DNA of 33,541 nucleotides. Origin: an uncultured bacterium. GTDB taxonomy: Bacteria > Verrucomicrobiota > Lentisphaeria > Victivallales > UBA1829. The stretch lies in contig CASEYW010000046.1 of assembly GCA_949292215.1 (NCBI GenBank), forward strand, positions 1 through 33,541. Reading direction: 5' to 3'. Below, piece after piece: positions 8,656-17,072 of the stretch. Both the position numbers and the translations under genes were made by a program. Each line of letters opens with the position of its first letter. The first letter of the stretch is position 1. Below the pieces are notes generated by a model. It was not told the DNA's origin, searched no databases, and was given only the letters and a program-made list of their open reading frames with translations.

Positions 8656-8684
8656 TTGAAATTTGCCGATTGCCATGCTATTTT
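8656..8684 (+). promoter_or_regulatory. Predicted promoter for the TM2-fusion gene
   Basis: TTGAAA (8656-8661), 17-nt spacer, TATTTT (8679-8684), in the 251-nt gap after the tRNA gene. Confidence 0.45.
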
Positions 8685-8813
8685 ACCGGATAATGGTCGG
8701 TGCCGCGGAGAAATGTGTACCAGAAATGCCGGCAGGCAGGGATCGGAATACGGGATGTCTCAAGATTGCAGCATTCCGGTCTTCAAATAAATTTCAGCAG
8801 ACAGGATAAAAAA

Positions 8814-9707
8814 ATGAATGAAAAAAACAGAGATGTGTTTGTAGTTCTTGCGGCTTTTCTGGGATTTCTTGGAGTCCACAGTTATTATGCGGGATATAAA
8901 ATGAAGGCACTGCTGCAATTCCTGCCCGGGATTTGCGGAGTCCTTGTTCTGATCCTCTCGCAGGTGTTCTCCATCACCATTCTCTTCCTTCCGGCAGTGA
9001 TTCTGCTGCTGATTCCGTTTGTATGGGCAATGTACGATGTCTTCACGGTTCATTCGGATGTCTGCGACGTTCCGTTCAAAGACGATCATCCTCAACTTGG
9101 ATTCTGGCTCCCCATCGTCGTTGATTTTATCATTCCCGGTCTGATTCTCCTGACTCTGATCATTGTGAAACTGATTCCTGCAATCTGGCTCTCTCAGGAA
9201 AATACGCAGCGTCTCAACTGTGCGGACAACCTGAATACCCTGGGTATGGCAATGCAGATGTACGCCCTTGACCATTCCGGACGCTATCCGAATCTGGAAT
9301 CCGCAAAGGATTTTGAAAAACTGGCAACCTATGATAAACGAATCAATTATTTCATCTGTCAGGCAAATCAAAAGCAGCGCCGTCCATTCCTCTGGATCGG
9401 AGGATATCGTGAACCGGTAAGTCCCAAAGTCCCTGTGGCAATTGAACAGATCGGGAATCACAAGGGATTTGTCAACATTCTGTTCGCTGACGGGTCTGTG
9501 AAATCGCTTGAATACTCCCAGCCGACCTATCTGCAGCTCGCAGGCGCTCTCCGGGAGGGGATCTCAAAAGAAGAATTTGAACTGCTCAAAAGGAAACTGA
9601 GGCAGTTTGACAATCCGCAAGCGGCGGCTTCCTCGAAAAAAACGCCTGCTCCGGCAAAACAACCCGCAAAGAAAAAACCGGTCTCTTCCGCTGACAGGAA
9701 AAAATAG
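8814..9707 (+). CDS. TM2-domain protein fused to an H-X9-DG pseudopilin-like domain
   Basis: 297 residues from ATG 8814 (AGGA 7 nt upstream); an in-frame upstream extension to 8700 lacks support. Residues about 5-75 are a TM2 domain (AAFLGFLGVHSYYAGYKMKALLQF, two membrane spans). A third hydrophobic span follows at about 98-126. Directly after it, NCADNLNTLGMAMQMYALDHSG aligns with the post-helix region of the pseudopilins in this window (C-x-x-N-L-x-x-x-G-x-A...Y), and the C-terminal part has H216, nine residues, then Asp226-Gly227 (FADGSVKSL). So the pilin head seems to hang on a TM2 anchor instead of the FTLIELL helix. The tail is Lys/Pro/Ala-rich. The next gene starts 5 nt later. Function unknown. 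Confidence 0.85.
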   Translation: MNEKNRDVFVVLAAFLGFLGVHSYYAGYKMKALLQFLPGICGVLVLILSQVFSITILFLPAVILLLIPFVWAMYDVFTVHSDVCDVPFKDDHPQLGFWLPIVVDFIIPGLILLTLIIVKLIPAIWLSQENTQRLNCADNLNTLGMAMQMYALDHSGRYPNLESAKDFEKLATYDKRINYFICQANQKQRRPFLWIGGYREPVSPKVPVAIEQIGNHKGFVNILFADGSVKSLEYSQPTYLQLAGALREGISKEEFELLKRKLRQFDNPQAAASSKKTPAPAKQPAKKKPVSSADRKK

Positions 9708-9712
9708 AAAGA

Positions 9713-10570
9713 ATGTTCCAGATGCCGGAACTCAGCCTGCCGCAGTTTCTGGGAGTCTTCGGACTTACTCTGTTTGCCGGACTTTCCACAGCCATCGGCG
9801 GAGCCATCGCGTTTTTCCATAAAACGGAAAAAGATTCCGGCCGATTTCTTTCCGCGGCCCTTGGTTTTTCCGCCGGAGTGATGATCTATATTTCTCTCGT
9901 GGAACTGATGGCTGAGGCTGCCGGCGGACTCCGCAAGACCTGCGGAGAGTTCCAGGGAGGAATCTATGCGGTGCTTGCCTTTCTGGGAGGTCTGCTCATC
10001 ACGCTGCTGATCGACAAGATGGTCCCGGAAGTGGAAAATCCGCATCATGTCCGGAAACAGGCGGAAATTGAGGATGCCGTTCATGCGTCTTCGGAGGAAC
10101 GGGCCAAACTCGGCCGTGCCGGAGTTGTCTTTGCTCTGGTCATCGGCATTCACAACTTCCCGGAAGGGCTTGCCACGTTCGCAGGAGGACTTTCCGGCAT
10201 GCAGCTCGGAATTCCAATCGCCGTAGCCATCGCCCTGCACAACATCCCGGAAGGAGTCGCCATTGGAGTGCCGATTCTTTACGCGACGGGCAGCCGCAGG
10301 AAGGCATTTCTGTATTCCCTCCTCTCCGGGCTGGCGGAACCGGCAGGGGCGCTGATCGGTTTTCTGATTCTGGCTCCTTTTCTGACGCCCGCGATTCTGG
10401 CAATTGTCTTTGCGGTTATTTCCGGAATCATGGTCTACATCTCCTTCGACGAACTCCTGCCGATGGCGGAGACCTATGGAAAACATCACATCGCCCTTGC
10501 AGGTGTTCTCTCCGGAATGGTATTCATGGGGCTCGGACTGGAAATCACCACCCTGTTGACCGCCGCATAA
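9713..10570 (+). CDS. zupT: ZIP-family metal (zinc) transporter, ZupT-like
   Basis: 285 residues with about eight membrane spans. ZIP transporters import Zn2+ and other divalent metals. The metal-binding motifs HNFPEG (147-152) and HNIPEG (176-181) lie in two consecutive helices as in ZupT, and a His-containing charged loop (VENPHHVRKQ) comes before them. The start is 5 nt after the TM2-fusion gene, with AGGA rather far upstream; ATG 9722 is an alternative. It is convergent with the GltS-family gene. The family is clear, the exact metal is not. Confidence 0.92.
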   Translation: MFQMPELSLPQFLGVFGLTLFAGLSTAIGGAIAFFHKTEKDSGRFLSAALGFSAGVMIYISLVELMAEAAGGLRKTCGEFQGGIYAVLAFLGGLLITLLIDKMVPEVENPHHVRKQAEIEDAVHASSEERAKLGRAGVVFALVIGIHNFPEGLATFAGGLSGMQLGIPIAVAIALHNIPEGVAIGVPILYATGSRRKAFLYSLLSGLAEPAGALIGFLILAPFLTPAILAIVFAVISGIMVYISFDELLPMAETYGKHHIALAGVLSGMVFMGLGLEITTLLTAA

Positions 10571-10577
10571 CCATTCC

Positions 10578-10602
10578 TTTCCATCCGTGGTCCGGATGGA
10601 AA
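10578..10602. terminator. Hairpin between convergent genes, possible bidirectional terminator
   Basis: TTTCCATCCG (10578-10587) pairs perfectly with CGGATGGAAA (10593-10602) around a 5-nt loop. It has T/A runs at the stem base but no long U-tract in either direction, so termination is inferred mainly from its place between convergent stops. Confidence 0.45.
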
Positions 10603-10614
10603 ACTCATCGCCGG

Positions 10615-11976
10615 TCAGATGTAATTGCCGCGCCGCAAAACAAACCACCAGAACAGAAGCCAGAAAAGAATCATAACGGAACTGGTAATGAAAACAACCG
10701 AATATCCCTGCGTCAGCAGCAGAGGCACCGCCAGCGAAGTCCAAATACCGCCGCCCATCACCGGCTCATGAAGCAGCTGTTTATAACCGAACGCCTCCGC
10801 GGCGACTGTCTTATTCTCCGGATCAACGGTCCGCAGCAGAAGCAGTCCGGTCGCCGTCACACCGGTCGACTGGCCGAATTCCGCAATTGCCCGCTCAAAC
10901 CAGGCATTCTTCAGAATACGCGGGGCAAGGAAAAGCACCCCGCCCACGTTCCAGACAATTCCCGCCAGACAGATGAATACCAGCGGCATCCAGTTCGCCG
11001 CGATGAAATCCAGCCGGATCGATGCAACCGCTGCAACCACCAGGAAATCCAATGAGGTTCCTGCCAGTCGCTGCATCAGACCATGGTCGATCAGATATTC
11101 CAGTCGGAACAGGCGGAAAATATTCTGCACAAGCAATCCGCCGATCATGCAGAGCGGAAACAGAGGAAAACTTTCCAGGAACTTCAGATTCTGAATGCAC
11201 TCGGGCGAAATCATGTTGACAAGCCGGAAGAGCTCCTTGATACCGTAACCGACCGTCACCGCAAGTCCGATGATCGCGACATGAAGGGCCAGGGAATCAA
11301 TGGAATCGGAGGAAACCGTCTGCCTGCCCGCCGGCGGCTGGGCGTCATCCGGATAAATTCCCTTCCGTTCATGTTCCGACTGATTGGCAAAAGAACGGAT
11401 GTTCTTCACCCATCCGAGTTTGACCGCCATGTTGATCAGCCACATTCCAAGCACCACTCCGCTGATCATGCCGACTGTGGCGACCGTAAAACCAAGATCT
11501 TTTCCCTGTGCCCATCCGAGTTCCCGAAACGTATCAGCGAGTCCGGCGACAGTACCATGACCGCCCTCGAATCCGACCTCAATCAGCGCTGCAAATGCCG
11601 GTCCCACTCCGAACAGCGGATGCAGAACCAGAAACACCAGCAGAATTCCAACCACATACTGACCCCAGGCGATGATCTGTCCATAGCAAAGCTGCGGCGC
11701 ACAAACCCGCCAGATTTTCCGGATTCCTGGTGTGGAAACGCCGAGAAACAGCGCTGCAAAAACAATATTGATCAGAAACGAGGGAATACCACTCCATCCG
11801 GCATACCAATGCGAAGGAATCTGCTTCCCGAAACAGGAAACAAGAATCAGTCCGGCAATTCCCCCGATGACCGAAGACGGCAGATAGAGCCGCTGAAAAA
11901 TGGAAAAACGCATCCTCAGAATCTTTCCAAGGATCAGAAGCAGACACAATCCGCAAAACGAAGTCACCGCTGTCAT
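10615..11976 (-). CDS. Sodium/glutamate symporter family (GltS/ESS)
   Basis: 453 residues, a polytopic inner-membrane carrier. GltS proteins couple glutamate uptake to Na+. The signature GFEGGHGT (135-142) followed by LADTFRELGW and DLGFTVATVGMISG is typical, and the second half carries the inverted-repeat counterpart EFGQSTGVTATGLLLLR. A hydrophilic loop near residues 195-220 separates the halves. I chose ATG 11976 because AGGAG lies 6 nt upstream; a longer frame to 12033 runs into the promoter. Glutamate as the substrate is by family only. Confidence 0.88.
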   Translation of the reverse strand: MTAVTSFCGLCLLLILGKILRMRFSIFQRLYLPSSVIGGIAGLILVSCFGKQIPSHWYAGWSGIPSFLINIVFAALFLGVSTPGIRKIWRVCAPQLCYGQIIAWGQYVVGILLVFLVLHPLFGVGPAFAALIEVGFEGGHGTVAGLADTFRELGWAQGKDLGFTVATVGMISGVVLGMWLINMAVKLGWVKNIRSFANQSEHERKGIYPDDAQPPAGRQTVSSDSIDSLALHVAIIGLAVTVGYGIKELFRLVNMISPECIQNLKFLESFPLFPLCMIGGLLVQNIFRLFRLEYLIDHGLMQRLAGTSLDFLVVAAVASIRLDFIAANWMPLVFICLAGIVWNVGGVLFLAPRILKNAWFERAIAEFGQSTGVTATGLLLLRTVDPENKTVAAEAFGYKQLLHEPVMGGGIWTSLAVPLLLTQGYSVVFITSSVMILFWLLFWWFVLRRGNYI

Positions 11977-12004
11977 GAAACTCTCCTTTCCTGTTGAAAT
12001 CAAT

Positions 12005-12033
12005 AATATAGTTTGCCGAAAGAGGAAAATCAA
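12005..12033 (-). promoter_or_regulatory. Predicted promoter for the GltS-family gene
   Basis: Minus strand TTGATT (12033-12028), 17-nt spacer, TATATT (12010-12005), about 30 nt before the ATG at 11976. Confidence 0.55.
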
Positions 12034-12145
12034 TTTATTTCATGGGAAATGCTGGAATCCACTCTCTTCTGATGGTAGATTATTTCATCTCCCGCAAACA
12101 GTGGGACATGGCGGAAAGCGAAAATCGGAAAGGAGCTTGTAGGCT

Positions 12146-13075
12146 ATGAGCAGAGAAAACTTGAAGGTTCTTACCATCGGCAACAGTTTTACGGACAGTC
12201 TGGTTCTTTATTTCAAGGATGTTGTGGAATCCGTTCCCGGATGTTCCCTGCATTTTGAACGGGCAAATCACGGGGGATGCGAACTGCACCGTCACTGGAG
12301 CTACATTCAGAACGAGGAAAAGGACGGGGTCTACAAAATGTATCAGGACCGTCGGCTCTCCATGCGGGAAGTTCTGGCAAAAGAACCGTGGGATGTCGTA
12401 ACCATTCAGCAGGGAAGCCATTTGAGCTGGCGGGCAGAATCCTATCAGCCGTTCGCCACGAACATTTACAACTATGTCAGGCAGCATGCGCCTCAGGCGG
12501 AAGTCATGATTCAGCAGACCTGGGCCTACCGGGAAGATGATCCGCGCATCCGTCCCGGCGGTGAATGGAAATACGATGAGGCTTCTCTTGCCAGATGGAA
12601 AGAACTCGGAGCCACTGTGGAACCCGGACCGTGGCATATCAACCAGACCGATATGTACAATGCCCTGACCGCCGCATACACAAAAGTTGCAAAAGAACTG
12701 AATCTCCGCATCATCCCGACGGGATTCGCCGTTCAGCTCGCACGGAAAAATCAGCCATACCATTTCCGGAATTATGATCCGGAATTGATGAATACACTCC
12801 ACTGGCCGGACCTGCCGCCGCAGGCGGGCGACCTCGTCGGCAACATCCGATGGACAAAAGACAAAACCACCGGGGAACTGAAGCTCGGACGCGATACCAT
12901 CCATCTGAATCTGCGCGGACAGTATCTGCAGGCGTGCGTCTGGTTCGCCGCCCTCTATGGACACAAAACTGCGGAAATCACTTTTGTTCCGGACGAAATC
13001 GCCGATTCCGATGCCGTATTCCTGCGGGCAATGGCTCAGGAAGCCGTGGATACATTCCCGCAGGTAAAAATCTGA
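12146..13075 (+). CDS. SGNH/GDSL-type hydrolase (DUF4886-like)
   Basis: 309 residues without a signal peptide. The N-terminal VLTIGNSFTDS places the presumed nucleophile at Ser14 (block I), ERANHGGC supplies the Gly of block II, and DTIHLNLRGQYL gives the Asp250-x-x-His253 pair of block V. This pattern fits the DUF4886-like branch of SGNH hydrolases, which includes carbohydrate esterases; the real substrate is unknown. AAAGGAG lies 10 nt upstream of the ATG. It is divergent from the GltS-family gene and ends in an intrinsic terminator. Confidence 0.82.
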   Translation: MSRENLKVLTIGNSFTDSLVLYFKDVVESVPGCSLHFERANHGGCELHRHWSYIQNEEKDGVYKMYQDRRLSMREVLAKEPWDVVTIQQGSHLSWRAESYQPFATNIYNYVRQHAPQAEVMIQQTWAYREDDPRIRPGGEWKYDEASLARWKELGATVEPGPWHINQTDMYNALTAAYTKVAKELNLRIIPTGFAVQLARKNQPYHFRNYDPELMNTLHWPDLPPQAGDLVGNIRWTKDKTTGELKLGRDTIHLNLRGQYLQACVWFAALYGHKTAEITFVPDEIADSDAVFLRAMAQEAVDTFPQVKI

Positions 13076-13100
13076 GTTCTCATTAAAAGAACTCTTTTTT
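13074..13100 (+). terminator. Intrinsic terminator after the SGNH gene
   Basis: GAGTTCT (13074-13080) and AGAACTC (13088-13094) form a 7-bp stem with loop CATTAAA, followed by six T. The stem begins inside the stop codon. Confidence 0.8.
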
Positions 13101-13132
13101 CAAAAATTATCGGACTCTTTTTTCAATCGGTA

Positions 13133-13160
13133 TTGATTTTTCCAGAAATCTGCTTATTAT
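13133..13160 (+). promoter_or_regulatory. Predicted promoter for the small secreted protein
   Basis: TTGATT (13133-13138), 16-nt spacer, TATTAT (13155-13160), about 50 nt before the ATG at 13213. Confidence 0.5.
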
Positions 13161-13212
13161 AAAATAAAGAATCCGTAACCGCGGAAAAACAAACACACAA
13201 GGAGAAAGAAAC

Positions 13213-13557
13213 ATGAGATTCGCACTGATGATCGCTCTTGCAGCGTTCTGCGCGACAGCCGTCGTAAACGCAGCCGACCCCGTCAAAACCCAGCTTGTGA
13301 ACACCAAGGATATGAAAGCATCCAAGGAATTCAAAATTCTGAAGGTCGCTTACGGCACCAAGGACAAACAGAAAGACCTGACCAAGGAATTCATGGAAGC
13401 AATGAAGAAAGGCCAGACCTTCAAGGCGGACAACCGGTTCGGCGATCCCGCCAGAGGAGCCGGCAAGATCCTGGAAGTCGTCTATACGGTCAATGGACAG
13501 ATCAAAGTCGCATCCGTCAAAGAACGCCAGACACTTGATCCGAAAACACTCAAATAA
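13213..13557 (+). CDS. Small secreted protein resembling the DUF3395 domain
   Basis: 114 residues with a signal peptide (MRFALMIALAAFCATAVVNA, cleavage likely after Ala20) and a strong AAGGAG site. The mature part has the pattern VAYGT...KDLTKEF...NRFGDPARGAGKILEVVYTVNGQ...VKERQTL. From memory this resembles DUF3395, a domain also found at the C-terminus of the eukaryotic J-protein DNAJC11; the match needs a profile search. Here a J-domain gene lies directly downstream. The gene has its own promoter and ends in a very strong terminator. Function unknown. Confidence 0.75.
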   Translation: MRFALMIALAAFCATAVVNAADPVKTQLVNTKDMKASKEFKILKVAYGTKDKQKDLTKEFMEAMKKGQTFKADNRFGDPARGAGKILEVVYTVNGQIKVASVKERQTLDPKTLK

Positions 13558-13585
13558 TTTCGATTCCGAAAATCATTTGCAGTTC

Positions 13586-13615
13586 GGCGGCTTCCCTGCA
13601 GAAGCCGCCTTTTTT
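13586..13615 (+). terminator. Strong intrinsic terminator
   Basis: GGCGGCTTC (13586-13594) pairs perfectly with GAAGCCGCC (13601-13609), loop CCTGCA, followed by six T (13610-13615). The next start codon is only 5 nt further on. Confidence 0.92.
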
Positions 13616-13620
13616 CTGTC

Positions 13621-14385
13621 ATGACCCACTACGAACTCCTGGACATTGAAGTCAACTGCGATTTTTCGACGCTGAAAAAGGCATACTATGCCAAAGCGAA
13701 ACAGTGTCATCCCGATCTTTTTTCAAATTCGCCGGAAAAAACGGAAACGTTCAAACGTCTGGTGGAAGCGTTCAACATCCTTTCCGATCCGGAGAAGCGC
13801 GCCAGATACGATCAGACTCTGAAACTCAATGCGCACGCCGAAACTTCATCGCTCCATCAGGAAAGCATCATGGATACGGATTATGATGACACACTGGAAG
13901 AGCTGATTGTCGGGAACTCTCCGCCGGAAGACGCAACACTGATGACTCTTTTCCGCGATCTGGAACGAACCCTTGTCTTCATCACCTGGCGCGAAGCGCG
14001 CAACTACTATTCCGAACAACGCTTCCGAATCGCCGCCAGACTTTTTCTCAAACTGGTGGTCCTTGCTCCGGACAACATTCTGTACCGGGTCTATCTGGCC
14101 CGCTCCTTCTTTGCATTGAAAGAGTATTCAAAAGCACGCTATCACTACAAGGCAGCACTGAATATCGGAGACAGACGGAGTCCTCCGCAGAATCTCATGA
14201 CTGTCCGCGAGGAACTGGAACGTCTCCGGAAAAAGGAAAATCCGCTGCTCCACCGAATCCGGAATGCACTGTTTCCGAAGAAATACACCCCCTGTCTGCC
14301 ATCTGACGAACAGATGATCCGCGAAACTTCCCGGGCCATGCAGAACATTCTCGACTCGCAGGAGCGGAAACGTCTCAAAAAATAA
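13621..14385 (+). CDS. J-domain (DnaJ-like) protein with TPR-like region
   Basis: 254 residues. Residues 1-65 are a J domain (HYELLDIE..., the HPD motif at 30-32, then FKRLVEAFNILSDPEKRARYD), which stimulates the ATPase of an Hsp70 partner. Residues about 130-200 include a TPR-like helical pair (FRIAARLFLKLVVLAPDN, YLARSFFALKEYSKARYHYKAAL). There is no Gly/Phe-rich region or zinc finger, so this is a specialised co-chaperone and not DnaJ. No Shine-Dalgarno is visible and the ATG lies 5 nt after a strong terminator, so expression probably depends on read-through or on a leaderless start. No later Met would keep the J domain. Confidence 0.88.
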   Translation: MTHYELLDIEVNCDFSTLKKAYYAKAKQCHPDLFSNSPEKTETFKRLVEAFNILSDPEKRARYDQTLKLNAHAETSSLHQESIMDTDYDDTLEELIVGNSPPEDATLMTLFRDLERTLVFITWREARNYYSEQRFRIAARLFLKLVVLAPDNILYRVYLARSFFALKEYSKARYHYKAALNIGDRRSPPQNLMTVREELERLRKKENPLLHRIRNALFPKKYTPCLPSDEQMIRETSRAMQNILDSQERKRLKK

Positions 14386-14413
14386 CCCTCTCCAATCCCA
14401 GAGACGGAGAGGG
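14377..14413 (-). terminator. Intrinsic terminator for the GH16 transcript
   Basis: CCCTCTCC (14386-14393) pairs with GGAGAGGG (14406-14413). Read on the minus strand it is followed by TTATTTTTT, which overlaps the end of the J-domain gene. A second hairpin (TGCGGAA/TTCCGCA, 14418-14435) lies beside it. Confidence 0.65.
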
Positions 14414-14453
14414 AAACTGCGGAACCGCTTCCGCAACGTTTTCCGCAACAGAT

Positions 14454-15326
14454 TCAAGGGTTGATATTGAGAATCGCTCCGGTTCCCTCCTTCTGATAGA
14501 GGCGGATGTAATCAATTTTATACACAGCGGGGAAGATGGCGGGATCGACCTCTCCACCGAGCGTTCCGCCGATCGCCAGATTGACCAGCAGAGCCAGCGG
14601 CTTCCGGAATGCGTCCCGTTCATTCGGACAATCCTTCAGAAGCACCTCCTGAACAAGGGAACCGTTATAAAACAGACGGATGCGTTCGGAATCCCATTCC
14701 ATCGCGAACAGATGAAATTTTCCTTCCCACTCTTTTGCATCCAGTCCGCGTGCTTTCTGGCGGTGCTTACCCTCCAATCCTTTCCAATGAACCGCAGTAT
14801 GAATCCGGGGAACGCGTTTTCCATCTTTTTTTCCGTAGTAGAATTCAAGGATGTCGATTTCTCCGGCATCCGGCCAGGGCGGTTTGAATCCCAGAAGCCA
14901 GAACGCCGGCCAGACGCCTGCACCGACGGGAAGCTGAGCCCTCATCTCCAGTCGACCATAACGGAAAGAGAGGCGTTTTCCTGTTGCCAGACTGGTCGAA
15001 GTGATCTCATACTGTTTGCGGTTCTCTCTCCAGTTCTTTGAGTCCGGTTTGAAGTTCGGATTCGGTTTCGGACGTTCCAGCTTCCGGGCGACGATGTGAA
15101 GACAGCCGTCTTTCACAAACACGTTTTCAGGCAGATCCGTATACCATTGCAGCTCCTGGTTGCGGATGAATCCCTTTTCTCCCCTCCATACAGTGGGATC
15201 CGGGCGGCCCGGGACATTGAATTCATCGGACCAGACCAGTTTCCATTCGGAGGAGCTTTTTTTCTCCTCTGCCGAAAGAAGAAGGCCGGGAATCAGGGCT
15301 GCGGACAGTAAAAACCATTTTTTCAT
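14454..15326 (-). CDS. Secreted family 16 glycoside hydrolase (beta-glucanase/laminarinase type)
   Basis: 290 residues with a signal peptide (MKKWFLLSAALIPGLLLSA). GH16 enzymes cut beta-1,3/1,4-glucans or galactans by a retaining mechanism. The catalytic motif GEIDILE gives Glu156 (nucleophile), Asp158 and Glu161 (acid/base). VWSDEFN, GRLEMRAQLP and WPAFWLLG are typical GH16 strands. CAGGAG lies 6 nt upstream of the ATG. It follows the pseudopilin gene by 46 nt on the same strand and ends at a terminator, so it is the enzyme of the AraC-pilin-GH16 module. Exact glycan unknown. Confidence 0.92.
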   Translation of the reverse strand: MKKWFLLSAALIPGLLLSAEEKKSSSEWKLVWSDEFNVPGRPDPTVWRGEKGFIRNQELQWYTDLPENVFVKDGCLHIVARKLERPKPNPNFKPDSKNWRENRKQYEITSTSLATGKRLSFRYGRLEMRAQLPVGAGVWPAFWLLGFKPPWPDAGEIDILEFYYGKKDGKRVPRIHTAVHWKGLEGKHRQKARGLDAKEWEGKFHLFAMEWDSERIRLFYNGSLVQEVLLKDCPNERDAFRKPLALLVNLAIGGTLGGEVDPAIFPAVYKIDYIRLYQKEGTGAILNINP

Positions 15327-15372
15327 CTATTTCTCCTGTTATTTTTTGTAATTCGTGTTTTATTTTTTATTC

Positions 15373-16074
15373 CTACTGACTCAGTTTCCAGAAGATGGTA
15401 TCGGTGGTGGGAATTGCCGAAAACGGAAGATGATTGACGTGACCATCAAAATACAAGACATTCGACCCCATGTTGTGCGGCATGTTTCCGGTTGCGTAGA
15501 AGTACCACCAGCGTTTGGTTTCGGCAGAGGTTTCAAACGCCTCGGTCACGAGACAGGTTTCCGTGATTCTCCGCGCCCGTTTCACACTGTTGTAATCCAC
15601 TGTGGTATTGATGCCGTAACGATAGGTGTTTTTATCCTCTTTGCCGAGGCTGTCCCTGTAACCGGCCTCGGGAGTCGGAACGACCGGAGCGGAACACCAG
15701 AAAACCGTCGTCCTCCTCCAGATCTGGTTGTGCGACAGTTCCGGATTCCGGCCAACATACGAGGAGAGAAGCCACTGCCAGTCTCCGTAAAACCAGTGAT
15801 TCTCTCCGGTCGGCTTGATCTGATTGGCGGGCGGATAGCACTCCGCATTGTCTCCCCGGTACAACCCGATCGCAACCCCCTGCTGCTTCAGATTGCTGGT
15901 ACAGGAGATCAAAAATGCACGTTCCCGCGCCTTGTTCAGTGCAGGCAGCAGAATACCCGCCAGAATGGCGATGATCGCAATCGTCACCAAGAGTTCAATC
16001 AGAGTAAAAGCTGCGTAAAAGGCAAGTCCAGCGGATGATTTCTTCCGCCGCAGTTTCAGCGCGCTGACCATCAT
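15373..16074 (-). CDS. Pseudopilin-like protein with H-X9-DG domain
   Basis: 233 residues from ATG 16074 (GGGAG 5 nt upstream); a longer frame to 16113 is less likely. An unusually long basic leader (about 22 residues) ends in YAA before [31 protein letters not shown], the type IV pilin/type II pseudopilin N-helix with Glu at +5. Residue -1 is Ala, the most acceptable of the four pilins here. The head contains [16 protein letters not shown] and ends with H, nine residues, DG ([15 protein letters not shown]). It lies between an AraC regulator and a GH16 enzyme and has its own promoter. Likely a membrane-anchored partner of the enzyme (inference). Confidence 0.9.
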   Translation of the reverse strand: MMVSALKLRRKKSSAGLAFYAAFTLIELLVTIAIIAILAGILLPALNKARERAFLISCTSNLKQQGVAIGLYRGDNAECYPPANQIKPTGENHWFYGDWQWLLSSYVGRNPELSHNQIWRRTTVFWCSAPVVPTPEAGYRDSLGKEDKNTYRYGINTTVDYNSVKRARRITETCLVTEAFETSAETKRWWYFYATGNMPHNMGSNVLYFDGHVNHLPFSAIPTTDTIFWKLSQ

Positions 16075-16148
16075 TCTTTCTCCCTTGTTCTCTGATGTAT
16101 ATACCGCATTCAAATTCCCTCAAACGGCCACATCTTGTTCTTTTCTAA

Positions 16149-16177
16149 ATTATACCATGAAGAGAAAGAAATGACAA
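16149..16177 (-). promoter_or_regulatory. Promoter for the pilin-GH16 unit
   Basis: Minus strand TTGTCA (16177-16172), 17-nt spacer, TATAAT (16154-16149), 75 nt before the pilin ATG. The remaining AT-rich upstream stretch to 16242 could hold AraC-type sites. Confidence 0.65.
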
Positions 16178-16242
16178 TTGACAAAAAAATCGATTCTTTT
16201 CTCAAAATATATAAAAATGTCAGTCATACCTGCAAAAAAAAA

Positions 16243-17025
16243 TCAGGACTCAGAAATCGTCGGTTTTCTACGGTTCCGGTATTCCGCCGGAGTCATTCCC
16301 AGATTCCGTTTAAATGCCCGGTAAAAGGTTTCCTGATGTTGAAAACAGGTTTTTTCCGCAATCTTCCGGACGGGGAGGTCGGTTTCCTCCAGCAGTTTGC
16401 ATGCGGCTTTCAGCCGGTGCTGAAGACGATAGCGCCCCGGTGGAATCTGAAACTGTTCCGTAAAAAAATTCCGCAGGTAAGAAGGACTGTATCCCGCATG
16501 CGCGGCAAATTTCTTCCAATTGATGGCGGGATCCATCTGTTCGAGCTTGTTGCGCACAATGAAGATTTCTTTGGCGAGAGGAAGCTCTTTTTCCGCCTCT
16601 CCGGGATTTTTCAGGTTCAAACGCAAAGTTGAAAACAGATATTCGGAAAGGAGCTCCCGATCCGCCGCATCCCGGTTGAAATCTTCGAGCGTATCATGCA
16701 CAAAGGAATCCAGAGAATCCAGATGGCGCCACGTCCCGATGTGCGGAAGATTCCATTTCCCGTGGCGGTAATTCTCGAACAGGAGCATCAGCACCCGGTA
16801 TGGCCTGCCTTTCGGGAAATCATGAATGGTCTGATCCCGGTGCTTATGGCAGAATACAGTTCCTCTGGTATATTTGTGCCCTTCATAAAAAACGGTGCCC
16901 CCAACCATGATTTCCACATAAAGAGTACTTTTTCCAACACAGATCGGACTGAAAAACGATTTCGTCGGTGCGCGGAAATAGTAAACGGTGGATATGCGGG
17001 GAACAGCAGAGCGCATCTTTGTCAT
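16243..17025 (-). CDS. AraC-family transcriptional regulator
   Basis: 260 residues. The N-terminal part (about 20-115, VEIMVGGTVFYEGHKYTRGTVFCHKHRDQTIHDF) looks like a cupin-type sugar-sensing fold. The C-terminal 100 residues are the double helix-turn-helix of AraC/XylS: INWKKFAAHAGYSPSYLRNFFTEQFQIPPGRYRLQHRLKAACKLLEETDLPVRKIAEKTCFQHQETFYRAFKRNLGMTPAEYR in outline. It is encoded just upstream of the pilin-GH16 pair on the same strand, so it probably controls them in response to a glucan-derived sugar. Its own promoter candidate overlaps two palindromes. Confidence 0.9.
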   Translation of the reverse strand: MTKMRSAVPRISTVYYFRAPTKSFFSPICVGKSTLYVEIMVGGTVFYEGHKYTRGTVFCHKHRDQTIHDFPKGRPYRVLMLLFENYRHGKWNLPHIGTWRHLDSLDSFVHDTLEDFNRDAADRELLSEYLFSTLRLNLKNPGEAEKELPLAKEIFIVRNKLEQMDPAINWKKFAAHAGYSPSYLRNFFTEQFQIPPGRYRLQHRLKAACKLLEETDLPVRKIAEKTCFQHQETFYRAFKRNLGMTPAEYRNRRKPTISES

Positions 17026-17072
17026 TGCAGCGGAAATCTCCCTACCTTATAAATCTCTTTTCCTGGAACAGG

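Noticed and set aside
13091..13126. Direct repeat ACTCTTTTTTCAA (twice, 23 nt apart) as an activator site
   Set aside because: The first copy is the stem end and U-tract of an intrinsic terminator, so the repeat is probably fortuitous.
16178..16215. TTGACA plus AT-rich boxes in the plus direction
   Set aside because: No plus-strand gene follows; the AT-rich stretch is upstream sequence of the minus-strand pilin promoter.
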